64,000 bases of DNA from Psettodes erumei. Taxonomy: Eukaryota; Chordata; Actinopteri; Pleuronectiformes; Psettodidae. The notes under the pieces were generated by a model. The model was not told where the DNA came from. It ran no database searches and worked only from the letters and a program-made list of their open reading frames with translations. The stretch is taken from assembly GCA_016785225.1 (NCBI GenBank), contig JAFBJZ010000874.1:620001-684000 (forward strand). The letters run 5' to 3'. The position numbers and the translations under genes were made by a program. This document shows positions 48,629 through 61,200 of the stretch, piece after piece (within the stretch, counting starts at the first letter, position 1; each line of letters opens with the position of its first letter).

Positions 48629-51600
48629 ATGATAGAACCAGAGCTACTGACCGAGGTCCCTGCAGCACTTAAGCGGCTCGCCAAACAGGTTGTGAGGGGT
48701 TTCTATGGAGTGGAGCATGCCCTGGCTCTGGATGTGCTGATCCGGAATCCGTGTGTTCGTGAGGAGGACATGCTGGAGCTGCTCAAGTTTGACCGTAAAC
48801 AGCTGCGTTCAGTGCTCAACACCTTGAAGTCAGACAAGTTTGTCAAGTGCCGCATGAGGGTGGAGACTGCCCCTGATGGCAAGACGACACGGCACAACTA
48901 CTACTTCATCAACTACAGGTTTTGTGTTCAATTACATATATAAATAAATAATGCACTTGAGACTGCAGCCAGTGTCTCTTAAACACACATGCTGATAGGT
49001 AGGTTTTCATTATAGCTGAAGTCCAGGGAATAGTATGTGGGTGACACCAGGTATTCACCTTGCAGGTGTTTGCATTATCTTGTAAGCAGGTTTTTTATGA
49101 CCAAAGCCCACAATACTTTTAGAAGGCTCGGTGTTGTGCATCTGAGTGCCACTGAATTTCCCTATGACAAAAAACAATATCTATACTTGTCTGTCAAGAA
49201 CTGTACAAGCCCTTAAAGTACTAAAATACAGCACCAGCTATTTACTTACATTTAAGTTTCTCAACCAGTTTGTCCCAAATTAATAGTTAATAGATAAAAT
49301 GCACTTCATTATGAGATAAAGAGTTGTTTTAATATTTTTTTTGTATTGTTGGCCACATCAAAGACAGATTATCCTTCCATATCTCTATGCTACTATCAGC
49401 AACACTTTTGTCGATCTAATTTTATAGGGTACTGGTCAATGTGGTCAAGTATAAGTTGGACCACATGCGACGGCGCATCGAGACAGATGAGCGAGACTCC
49501 ACCAACCGTGCTTCCTTCCGGTGCCCGTGCTGCTTCTCCACCTTCACCGACCTCGAAGCCAACCAACTGTTTGACCCCATGACAGGTAAATACTAAGAGA
49601 AGTACAAACTATCTACTGTTCTGTAGTAGGGCTGGGCGATATTTTTCAAAATTATACTGGTTTCACGGTATTTGACGGTATTTTTTTCATGCACAACTGG
49701 GAGTTAACCTAATTCTCTAATAATTTTGAGAATAATTACTGCAGTAAATTGACTTACAATGACCTATTTTACTGTCATGAGGAGTGAATATTGTAGAAAA
49801 TCATTAATGTTCACACTAGTATTAATACAGTTGCTGCTGTTCACAAAGAGGTGGCACTCATAATTCTAATGAAGTGAAGGAATAAGAAAGCATCACTGCT
49901 GCAGTCAAAATACAGAACTTATGCACTGTAATGACGGTAGAGGTGGTGGAGCAAATTGCTTGTGTTGCCTCCTGCGGCTACAACTTTAGCCCAACAACAT
50001 TTGCATAATATTATAGTTTGATCAACGTTGGATTTTTTTTTTATAGTCGAAGAAGCTCCATACAACAGACACGGCTCCTTGTTTTGGTACCAGTTCTTCT
50101 GTTTCATTTTCTGTCCGTTCTGAATCTTCAGTTTCGCGACTTTCACCGGGGTTGTTCGTTTTGTTCACCACTCAGCACAGGCTGTGCTCTCGCATGCTGC
50201 TTGTTTTGTGCAACTGCAAAACAGCCCCCTCTCAAACAATGTCCTGCGGCGCGGCTTTCCGCCGCTCTGCGTTCCCAACGTTTTATATGCTACACACTCA
50301 CTGGTATTGGGATATGTGAAAAATTCGTATCATAGAGAAAAAAAAACTCCACTGGTATTCGGTATGAACCGGTATACTGGCCAGCACTATTCTGTAGTAC
50401 ATCTGTGCTGCTTATCTGCAATATGCAAAAGTACTCTGGACGTTTTCTTTAAATTTCAGTTGACTATTTACAGATATGACACGGTATTACAATTAGATGT
50501 GCCTGAGGGTGACACTTATTTCTACTAAAATGCAGCTTGCTAACTGAGGAGTTGAATACTTGGCAAACTTTTTTATGTCCAGTTTTATATACAGACGTAC
50601 ATTGCTTTTCAAAAAAACCCATATTTAGAATATTTCTATCACAGCAAAAGGCCTAAAGTAAATCCACATCCACCCATGCCAAACAAAAAACACGAACTGA
50701 TCGCCCCTCATAGAAATAAGGTATTTAATGGGTTATTGAAAGTGTTTTGTTATTGTATGAGAAACTTAGGTAAGGAAACAGATGCATCTCTTCTAAAATA
50801 TGGCTTTCTGTTTGTGCCATGTGGGTTGTTTTTAGAGTAATATAAAAATGTAAATTGTTAACAGTCTGCGTCCTTTGTGGTGTATGGGGCGGTACACCTC
50901 TAGATGGCAGTCAGTGCTCAGTTTAACCTCTGAAATTAAATAAGAACATCAAATTCCTGATAAGAATGAACCTGCCGCACTCATTTTTAAATTTGTGCAC
51001 TTCTAAAGTTGCATTTGCTGTTACTTCAGAACAAATGACAAATATTTAGGCACTTCTAATTGTTTACTTTTGTCTGCAATCTGCATATATGCTGACGCTA
51101 TTATACTTATTGTACAGTTCTCCAGGCTGCTTTATAAATTTTGTTCTACTGATGTTTTTTCAGATGCACATTGAAACCCTAATTGGGACTAATGATTAGT
51201 AAGTGTTCCAGTGTAATATAGCAGACACGTATCTTTCTGCAAATGAACTTTCTCTCATGTCAGATGCGAGTTAGTGTTGGCAGTGTCGGGAAAGTGCACT
51301 CACTGTGCTTTTGTCTGCAATCTGCAGCTAAACGTAGAGGGAACTTTCTGATTTAGGTTTCAACACATGTACTTGCAGAACAAAATCATATTGCATATGT
51401 ATATAAATTTAAAAAAAATCATTTTTATAAATGTTTAAATGTTAAAGTTATACTTTGAAATTGCTACAGTAATCAGTCCATCACTAATATTTGTGCAGCT
51501 GATGCTGGGTTTTAAAATACCATAAAAAGATGGTGAAAAGAGGTATGATATCCTATGTTCCTTTGTTTGCCTGAACTTTGTACTTTATTAGCAGAGTACA

Positions 51601-54600
51601 TGAACTCCCTGCATATATATGTATATACCCAGTTTGTATTTTCTCCATTACAGTTTGATCAACAGATCCAGTCTGAGCATTAGAAAAGTAATTGAATGAA
51701 ATAGCACAGTGTAAGTTTAACACTTTTAACCACAATTCACATTTTGCTCCTGACTAATGTTTATAATTTGAAAATGTCATCTGAAATGCAATTTTGCCAC
51801 ATTGTGTAGCCACTGGCACTTCTAAACTGATGAAATTAGTCGTCATTGCATGCAGCCTTACATAAGAGACACGTTGTTTTCTTGAATTCCTTTCACGCTA
51901 CAGTGCAAGAAAATATGTTTAGTTTCCACTGGGTAAATTAGGCTTCCTCATCACAGTAGAAATGGACAAACAGCCCTAGGGGCTTAGATCCTCTTTCAGC
52001 CTGCCAAGAAATATTTTAACCAAGCTGCAGGGTTCCATTTGCGCCTTCGATAGAAAATAATAATCATGCGTGACAATGTAATGGCTGTGGACTGGCCAGA
52101 GTGAGATCTGAGACGTAAAGTGTGATGCTGACAGGTTGGCTGAGTGTTCTTTCAGATAAATAAAGGGCCCCTATTGGTTTATCTGCTGCTTTCCATCATC
52201 TTAAAATACAGTACTGGATCACTCTTTGTTGCTTTTCCCTCTCCCTCTCTGCATTTGTACAGTTTTTTTTCCCGCCTCTGCCTGTCCTTGTCACACTCTG
52301 ATACTCTCACCCTGTCTCAATATGGGCTGGCAGCTGTCCAAGACCTTGCTTCTAAATGGGCATCACATCACTCACTTATCACTAGGAGTTAGCGATTCTA
52401 TTGTGCTAGTGTGTGTATTTGACAGGTGAGTAAAAAAAGCAGCCAGCAAGCAGCGTGTCGGTGGGGAAGAAGGGATACAGCTTCACAACCAAAACATCAT
52501 GGTAGACGTAGTCTCACACTTGCATTTGGAAATCACCTCCTCACTTGATTCATCAGTGCTTCCTCAGTTTAATAGCGTGCCCACTTAAATCCTCTGTATC
52601 ACTGAATTTAATTTTCCAGTAGTTGTCTCTGGATGTGGTGGTATTATCCATCTTGTGACATTTGCTAAAATGCGCAATGATGTGCCACAGGAGCATGTTG
52701 CCTTGATGAGGATTGTGTTTGTATTTCACACTTTGACGGGAGCTCTTCCTCCAAAACTGTGTTCATTCATAAACTGGGTTCATTCTCGAGTCTTTTCAGA
52801 ATGAGGCACCATGCATCCAGCGCTTGCCAATCCTCAGGTTGATTACTGATCAGCCCGAGCTGTTGCTAGGATACTCGGATTGACTGTGCTTCATGAGTGT
52901 TAATACTAAGATTTAAATTCAAACAAGCTTTGAAACGACAGGTCAGAATCATATGTAAACCCATAATGCCTGAGATCACTTACCTTTTAGCGAATGTTCA
53001 TTTATATATTTAAATTTAAATCTCTGTATTCACTAAGTTTAGTTGAGAATTGCTGGAATGGCAATCTGAAAGTTAAGGCTGTGGTTTGCTGCCATCTTAA
53101 TGAATATGAATCCCATATTGACATCTCTTATTGAATTGGAAATCTTTCGATTTTCATGCAATATGTTTTGCAGTGTAGCCTGACACTTTTTAAGCGTCAG
53201 AATTTGAACTTGAAATGATGTTTTTTTTTCTTCTTTCTCAACTCCAGCTCAGCCTGATAGGCTGTTAGGAGAAATGTTTCATAATGCAATGAAATCAACA
53301 TCAGTGATAACCTTGATATCCTACAGCCAGTTTGCTTAATCCTGAAGGACTTTTCTTTCAATGTACTGATTGTTCTCGTATACACAATTGTCATGAGAAA
53401 GAAGATATAAAATTAGAGTAAGTTTTATGTTGTGCAGGAAAGCTGCACATTGCCTACAAACATCTGTATAAATAAAATGTAGAATAAAAATGTAAGAATG
53501 TGGGCATATCTGCGTTGTCAGGGATGAGTCGTAAAAAAAGTGTAGGCCGAAATGCCACACACAACTACTCCGAAGAAGGAAAATGCACAATAATTGCACA
53601 TGAAACAAAGACATTTGACAGCCAGTGTAAATTTCATGCTGCAAAGAATCCACATCCCCAGTCAGCATCTTCCCAGTGGCACATTAACAGTTATGTTGCC
53701 AGTTCCTCTGCACTTGTCTCTTGTTTCAACATATCTCAGCTGTTATCAGATCTCGCTGTGAAGGCAGAAACCCTGCACCCTGACAGAGGCTGACAAAAAG
53801 AACACCTGGTGATCACACTGTGGTATAGGCTGAAGGACTGGTTGCTTCTGCAGGGCCAGCAACACTCAACGTGACCTCACAGGGATCGGTAATGACATTA
53901 CTGGTCTTCCAGCTCGTTCTGACCCACGAAGGAGAGCTGAGAGCTGATACCCTGCGGCTCTGAATTTTCATAATGTGCCGTGTGAATGTTGTTCCATTTT
54001 TTTTATTTTTTTTTTTTTTTCAGCTCATTCCACCTGAAATGCTGGCCACCCAGCATTTTGTGGTTAAAAAATGATTTGGTATCAGAACCAAGTATACCTG
54101 TGTCAGTATGTTCTCACTGCATTAGTTTTTAATCCACTGCATCACTGTTATCTTCAGATGATGGTGTATAGCATGTCGATGGTGTAGCATCTTAACACCA
54201 GATGCTGGTATAACGTACTTACAAGGGTTTACCCCTCCATCATCTCCAAATCAAATCCAGACCCAACCAATTAGATGAGCCTGGCAACCTGGTGCATACC
54301 CACAACATTAATGAAACACAGAGCCATCTAAATTATATTCACTACCAGTTTTGTGTGATGGCTGGTCTGAGTTTATGCGCCTTTTTCTGTAATGTACTGT
54401 CAGTCAGTGTCAGATGTGCCAAGCGATTGCTGAGTCAACTCCTATTTGTTATGGCAAATTTTGATCATTATCTTTTCAAATATTCAAATGGTTGCCATCA
54501 AGCAGCTGCGACTTTGGTTCTGTAGTGAGGATGGATGCAGCTTATGTCGTGAGGTTGAAAGGTGGTGCGGTGGTTAGCACTGTTGCCTTACAGCAAGAAT

Positions 54601-57183
54601 GCTCCTGGTTCCCCCCTGCAGGCCTTCCTGTAAGGAGTTTGTATGTTGCAAATTATGCTGGTTTAGATTTTTTTTTTTAAATTATTATTATAGTATTTGT
54701 GCACATGGATACCCAGCACCCCGGTGCAAGGCTTTGTTATGGGGTTAGGGTTAGGGTATCTGTTTTGGCCAGATGGATTACCTGGGCACCCCCGCTCTCT
54801 TGTTTTAAACTTGACTTCTGTCTTTACCCGCAGGTACATTTCGCTGTACCTTCTGCCAGACTGAGGTGGAGGAGGATGAGTCGGTGTGCCCTGATGCCAG
54901 GACGCTGGTGGCGCGTTTCAATGAGCAGATCGAACCCATCTACGCGCTCCTGCGTGAGACCGAAGATGTCAACTTGTCCCATGACCTGCTGGAACCTGAG
55001 CCTACTGAGATTCCTGCTCTCAAACAGAGGTCCGCTTGTTTACAAACATGCAGATCAACACCAATTATAACTGACTATAATCGATTAGTCCTGATTATAG
55101 TATTTCCATTTCCATTTTGTATTATGTGGTTGCAAATATTAAATCACATGAACTCATTAAGTATAGGGACGTGAGATTACTGCATACCATGGAAAAGCTT
55201 TAACACGTGATAATAAATAATAATGGTAATTATTTGAAATAATTCAGTTATTAATGTTATAAATTAACAAATTCATTGTCAAACATGCCTACATATAAGA
55301 AAAAACAAACAACAAAACCACAGCACATAAACAATGTGAAATAATTAACATAAATGACATTCAGTAAATGTGGCACTTTACAGTGATGAAGCTCAAACCC
55401 AGAATTAGCCTGCTCACTACCCTAATGCACTAAAAAAACTGTAAACTGAACACAATGACTCAGTACACCCTCTTGGTGGAGGTCTGCACTCTACTGAATT
55501 ATTTCTCATCAGTCAAATTAAACTTAAAAAAATGACACCTCGTGAGAACAGACATTCCCTTCCATGTTTTGTCATTTATTATTCCATTGCTTTTCCTGAT
55601 GTTTTAGGTTTTTGCCACGGTAGTGTTTCAGTATCTATACTCTATGATAACTATGTAGGTATAGTATCAAAGTCATGGTAACATGACAGCACTTTGTGTA
55701 ACTGGACCACAATAGTATTCTATTCTGTTAAGCCAGAGTAGTGGCTTCAATAAATTACACTTAATTTCTATGAGAAAGAAAAGAATATTGTTTTAAGGAT
55801 ATGTGCTCATTCGTTCCTCTAGCCGTGAACGGTCTGCGGCATCCGGAGGAAACCCTGCCAGTGGCCAGCACCGTGAGGCCTGGTCTAACAAAGGCTCATC
55901 TTACGCTGACCTGTACACCCAGAACGTGGTGATCAGCATGGATGAGCAGGATGACCAACAGAAGCAGGCCAGTGAGGGCAAGGCACCCAAGGAGAGGCCC
56001 GTCTGGCTGACCCAGAGCACCGTGCACGGCGCTTACAGTGAGCCTGACATCCTCAAGAACCGTAAGTTCTCCTTGCTCGATGGTCAGTCACTACATCACT
56101 GTGTGTGGGATTGTACATGTATCTGTCACTTAATTGCAAAACTCCATAGGCTGTCCCAAGGATGGACAGACCCACACCGTTGGCACTCTCTCCATATGAT
56201 ACAAGCTATCACTTGTCTACCCAGGTTATCGCCCACTGTCAGAGTGCACTCTCACCGAGCTTTCTTATGCTGACATTGTTTCTCCACCCAAGGGCATGAA
56301 GCAATCAGCCCCTGCCAGACTCCCATTGAGCCATAATTGCTTAATTGAAATAATCAGACTTGATTAGCGCAGGGCTGAGCAAGGATTGATCATTAATAAA
56401 ATCCATTCTTGTGGAAATTGCATGAATTATGCCTTCTAAATGTCCTGTCTCTGAGGTGTGTCTCTGTGCATCTGTCTGTAATGATCATGCTGCACTTTGG
56501 AGCCTGGAAACAGACACGACATCTGAGAGTGACATCACTCATCACACTCATCACACATCATTTTTTTCAGCTCTGATCCCGATTTGAGTTCTTCAGTATT
56601 TAATAACAATATGTCAGAGGGGTTCAAACTCAGCCTAAACCTAAGTTCCAAATGATAGTAGAAGAAAGAATTAAAAAGTTCTTAAGTTAATATATTTCTA
56701 ATAATTGTTCTTTCCTCAGATGGAGACATTGTACCCGAAGTCCAGGATGGGGCAGCGGGTCATGGAACTGGTCAGGCCGATGAAAACGAGGAGGTGATGC
56801 GCGCACTGCTCATACATGAGAAGAGGGCTGTGGTGGGAGCAGGCGGTGGTGGAGGCGGTGCAAGCGCTGCAGCCAGGGGACTCACCTCTGCCAAGGCCAA
56901 CGCCAGCGACTCAGAGAGCGACACGAGCGAATCAGACGATGACTTCCCAGCGGTTCCTCCCCCTGCTGCAGTTGCTCAGCGTCAGGCCGAGGAGGAGGAG
57001 GAGGAAGAGGATGATGACGAATTTGAGGAGGTAGGGGACGAGCCGGTGGTGATGGTAGGAGGCCGGCCGTTCTCATACCGAGAGGTGAGCCAGAGGCCGG
57101 AGCTGGTAGAGCAGATGTCTACACAGGAAAAAGAGGCCTACATCGAAATGGGACAAAACCTCTTCCAGGACATGTACTTCTGA
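48629..57183 (+). CDS. gtf2e1: General transcription factor IIE subunit 1 (TFIIE alpha)
   Basis: Coding exons 48629-48918, 49428-49585, 54834-55029, 55823-56061 and 56720-57183 give 448 aa (human 439); an upstream non-coding exon probably ends near 48215. The start MIEPELLTEVPAAL aligns with the family start although the frame is open further upstream. TFIIE alpha joins the RNA polymerase II preinitiation complex, recruits TFIIH and supports promoter opening. The N-terminal winged-helix domain (about 1-110) includes FYGVEHALALDVLIRN; the zinc ribbon uses C129, C132, C154 and C157 (CPCC... and CTFC). LYTQNVVISMDEQ and NEEVMRALLIHEK are conserved patches. The acidic C-terminal region (runs of E/D near 385-405) binds TFIIH and is followed by the conserved MVGGRPFSYREVSQRPELV end. 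A Gly/Ala-rich insert precedes the acidic tail. All splice sites are GT-AG. Confidence 0.96.
49627..50389 (-). mobile_element. Internally deleted hAT transposon in gtf2e1 intron
   Basis: A perfect 8 bp duplication TTCTGTAG flanks the block (49619-49626 and 50390-50397). The left end starts TAGGGCTGGGCGATA and the right end, reverse complemented, TAGTGCTGGCCAGTATA, giving short imperfect inverted ends. Eight-base duplications and such ends define hAT elements. It is 763 bp, too short for a full transposase, so it is a deletion derivative. A transposase fragment lies inside on the minus strand. Confidence 0.9.
49919..50146 (-). pseudogene. hAT transposase N-terminal remnant (BED zinc finger)
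   Basis: A 75-codon minus-strand frame inside the hAT element ends in NVDQTIILCKCCWAKVVAAG followed by GNTSNLLHHLYRHYS: the BED-type zinc finger C-x2-C ... H-x(3-4)-H with the typical NTSNLxxHL helix. It stops right after the finger; the dimerisation and catalytic parts are absent. It is not a host gene. Confidence 0.8.
54561..54650 (+). repeat. Short tRNA-derived repeat fragment
   Basis: GGTGGTGCGGTGGTTAGCAC followed by TGTTGCCTTACAGCAAGAA and GGAGTTTGTATGTTGC matches the opening of a very common fish repeat whose start resembles a tRNA A box (GTGGTTAGC). The B-box region is decayed and the body is truncated. Confidence 0.6.
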
Positions 57184-58260
57184 ACACTCACACACACACT
57201 TACAAACATTTGTTATTTCCCATACAGTGTAATTCTACTGTTTCACACTGTCAGAGAATATATTTGTGGACACATCTAAATCGAGAGGAAAACAAGATGC
57301 TGCTCAAAAAGTATTGACGGTCAACTTCATGCTCCTGCAGTATGAGGACGAAGGACATGCTTAAGTGATCACACCTGTAGTATTCTGTCCAACGTATTTT
57401 GAAAGACACCAGACAAAAAGGGAGCTGGCCATCTGCAGTTTGTGCCAACTACTTTTTATTTTGTTTTCTTTCTTTTCATTTCAGCCAGTCAACACCAATA
57501 GTCCAAGTTGTTGCTGTCTTTTTCCGTGTCCATCTCTCATATATCAGACGAAAGTAACACAATCATATTTTTTTACACTTTCAGTCCATTTTCACATGTA
57601 TTTTCTCGAGAGCAAAGCTGTACGAAGCTGAAGAAGGACTGAAGCTGCTGCTGCCATGTTGTTTTTACTCCATTGCCACCGGCCAAATGTTTTGTGTAGA
57701 CTGGCTTGGAAAAACTTATCTCAGGCAAATGTTGAATACAAGAGTAAACAGAAGATATAAGTGAATTGTTGTGGATAACAATAAAAAAAAAAAAACCTGT
57801 GCAGTACATGCATGGAAGTGTGATAGATGTGTTCACAGAGTGAAAGTGAAGTCATGGTTATAGTAGGGGGAAGACATTGAGACTGAAAAGGGACTCAGAC
57901 TAACTCCAGTGAGGGTGCACCTTTTCATTGGTATATTCCAAAATGATTCACAGGTCAGTCTCATAGTCAACATTATGTTATTGCATCTGGATATCAATCC
58001 ATCCTACGACAATAACACCTATGACCATCTTGTGGGGGCTGAAAGGCTAAAGGCAGATCTGGGATCGTTTGAAATGATCTTTATACTTCATTATACATTA
58101 TACTAAGATCTTTGCAGCAGAAGATGTAAGGCTATGATGACAGGCTATGTATATAATTTTGACTAAGTTTTTGTTGTTGTTTTTTCCAATTGTATTCACT
58201 TTGTAAAAATAAACCATTTTCTCTAACTTTTCTATTTACCTTTCATGACACATGGTTGTA
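57184..58260 (+). other. gtf2e1: gtf2e1 3' UTR
   Basis: AATAAA occurs at 57780-57785, immediately followed by an A-run, and at 58208-58213 in AAAAATAAACCATTTT. The second is the stronger candidate for the main mRNA end because the first is confounded by the A-tract. No coding potential seen. Confidence 0.55.
58208..58213 (+). terminator. Polyadenylation signal AATAAA (gtf2e1)
   Basis: A canonical hexamer about 1.0 kb after the gtf2e1 stop codon, followed by a T-rich downstream element (TTTTCTCTAACTTTTC). Confidence 0.55.
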
Positions 58261-61200
58261 CACAGGATTTTCCCTCCTAAAAATGAGTGGGAGCCCAGTG
58301 GTCTCACATTTCTCCCTGCAATACACAAGTTAATTAAATGATGCTCTCACTGCAGTCTGACCCCCAAATCCACTTCTGGTCAGTGTTGCCTGGATTTTTC
58401 TGTGCTTCAAAGGGGGATTTTAAATTTCACAATGATAAGTGATACAAATTAAAAATGTACATTTCCTTATACAATATACATACACTTTTTCAATAGGACC
58501 TGCTGCTATCCCTTACAAATGTGTCCTACTCACATGATTTGATTTACAATGTAAAATTGTGAGGACTCTGAGAATAGATTTCATACAGCACAAGTGGGTT
58601 GGTGGATGTCAGATGGATTCAAATTTTAAATTGAATCCCAAATAATTCTCACTCAGTTTAATCTGTTACTTCAAACTGTCTGTGGTACTTATACAGCAGA
58701 TTTCACTGGAGTTGAAACTTAAAATATATTTTGTAAAGGTGATAGAATTAACATTTTATAAATGCAATAACTCTTATGTTTACTATACCAACATACCACC
58801 TGATATTGCTGATATTATTCTAGTGTAATTTGGAACTGTTAACATTATGCAGAAAGTTAAATCCAAAATAAAAGGAAGACAGCCACGTCATTTGACAAAA
58901 AAGCCCATATATTTAATGTCATTTAGCTTCATGGTCATATCTTTTCCACTGAGACCTATCCTGTCATGCTGAGTTCATGTTCAGGTTATGGTTATTTAGT
59001 CAGGCATTCCCTGCTAGGCAAACACTCTCCTACTACTCCTCCGGATGTGTTACAGCATGATACAGGCTGATTGTAATGTGGTTTTTGAAATAATGACGAG
59101 TTTACTGCAACCACAGTAACCTGCGGCACTAGTTCACCTACTCATAATGGGGGCAATTTCACCTCAAAGCAGAAGTCTGAGTACTGATATGGGCCTGGCA
59201 TTTACAGAAAACGGGCCTTTTCAAATAGAATGTTAAAGAGACCCACTCATTCACCCAATCATGTTTGTTAGTAACAGACACTGCAGCCACTGACTGCTTC
59301 TGTGTGTTTGCTCCTGTGTTACTTTGCTCGTGATTTTGCCTTACATTATTTTGTGCCTCAGATTCCTTGCATCAATCTAATCTGCTCCTGTCAACCCTGG
59401 GTTTGTCAGCATCTGGCTAGTCCTGCATGCCTGCTTCCTGATCAAGAGCTGTACCCCTGCCAATCCGGTATTCGGTACCTGCCTCTGGTCCTGAGCCACC
59501 TTGCCCAGCTGTGGTGCTGCCATCCGTTCAAATTGCCCTTATGCTGCTTGTTCTGCCTGTGAGCACTAGCTGAGTATCTCTTTCTTTACTCTCCATGTAA
59601 TTCCCCTGATCATGTACTCTTTGCTGGAGAGATATTTTGTTTTGACTTGAACTTATTTTTTGAAAACGTTTTGTAAACGTTTATATTTTGCACCTCAACA
59701 TCGCCTGGTGTTTGTGTCTGCCACTTGAGTGCAGTTAATGAAATGACAGAAACCTGTCATAACAAAAAGCTGAATAAGCAGCACCAGACGATTTTTAAAA
59801 ATGGCCCCAATAATACGACCATTCACTTGAGGCAAATTTGAAAATCTGTAGTCCAGCCTTCATTGCGGAGGCAGCAGGAGAGACTACCTTTGCATTCCAT
59901 GATAACTGTGCCAACTACTGAGGGTTGCATTGAGAGAAAACCAATTCAGTGTCTATAAAACAGCGTTTCCTGAATGTTAATGTCAGCCCAGTGGACTTGC
60001 AGGGATCAGACTCTGATGTGTGCACACCATTGTCACATCAAGTCTACACTGACACTTGGCTGTGAAGGGATGGAACTGGCTGTAAGACAGTACAAACGAT
60101 ATCAGTCATTGCCATGGATACAACCAATACCTAGATCACAAGTTGTTTTTTTTTAAACAATGGGCCTATTCAGACAGGCAACTTCTTTAAAAAATGTGAA
60201 ACGTACACTATATATATAAAATGGCTAATAATATGCTGGTCCACAAATACTGTATTTGCACTTGACAAGTAGACACTCCAATACAACATTTACACCAATC
60301 TCAACGTGCTAAACATTAGTAGAGCCAAACAGGCCAGTGCAGTTTAGGGCCCTCCATGCTACATGCTACATTGATACATAGGCTAACATTGTGAGCACCT
60401 GAAAAAGTGTCCATTTTGAATAATGTACGTTTCATACAATGTACATCATTTGTCTGTTTGGTGTATTGGATTCAAGGTAAAATGTCAAACTCTGCAGAGA
60501 AGCATGGTGAGGTCTGACACCCTACAAGCCCATACATTCCTTTTAGGTTAGAGGATGGACACCTGTAGGGCAGAGCCTTAAAGGTCAGGATGAAAACAGG
60601 ACCTGGCCTCATTAAAACATCCCCACCCTTCAGGACAGCTCAATTAAAAAGCTAACCCCATGCTGCTCCATTGATCTGCTAAGGCAAGCCTGAGAGTGGG
60701 GAGGTAGGCTGGGTGAACAGAGCTCAGGAGGGATCCCACAAAGATGTGAAAAATCAGGAGACCTTGAAGATCAGGTGTGACGTAGTGAGATGGCTGTTAA
60801 TTGGTTTAATTAACAGATATTGGAGTTTGAGTACATTGGTAGTCAGCACTCTAACTGGCGACATCTTTAGCTTCTTCCTCCCTGCATTGTTTCTGCTGAC
60901 TGAGACACAAACACTTTTCATTCATGAGCTCCTTTTGTTTGTGAAAGACAGAGAATAATTTAACAGAGAGGGAAATGGGGTTGACATCCAGGGAGTGAGC
61001 GGCGTTTATTGGAACACAATCTGGGAGGGTGTGGTCTATGGCTGTTTTATCAATGTAGCTTTGTGCGTGTGTGGGTTGTAATGACTGACGCTTCATGAGG
61101 TTTGCCTGAGGAGATTACATAAAGTGTGATTGATTGGAGGTGTCTCTGTCACTCTTCATCCGATAAAGCCCGAAGATTAATGACTTAATGATCGACCCAG

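Larger units (their letters stand above)
49586..54833 (+). other. gtf2e1: Large gtf2e1 intron (5.2 kb)
   Basis: The intron lies between ATGACAG|GTAAAT and CCCGCAG|GTACAT. Besides the hAT element it contains a T-rich run at 53997-54020, a tRNA-like SINE fragment at about 54561-54650, and two and a half TTAGGG units at 54741-54757, too few to be meaningful. Nothing else coding was identified. Confidence 0.85.

Noticed and set aside
54741..54757. Interstitial telomeric repeat TTAGGG
   Set aside because: Only about two and a half units are present, within expectation and adjoining a SINE fragment.
59302..59562. A Cys/Leu-rich 86-codon plus-strand frame
   Set aside because: It lies in CT-rich repeat-like DNA; the Cys/Leu/Pro bias follows from base composition and no family is recognised.
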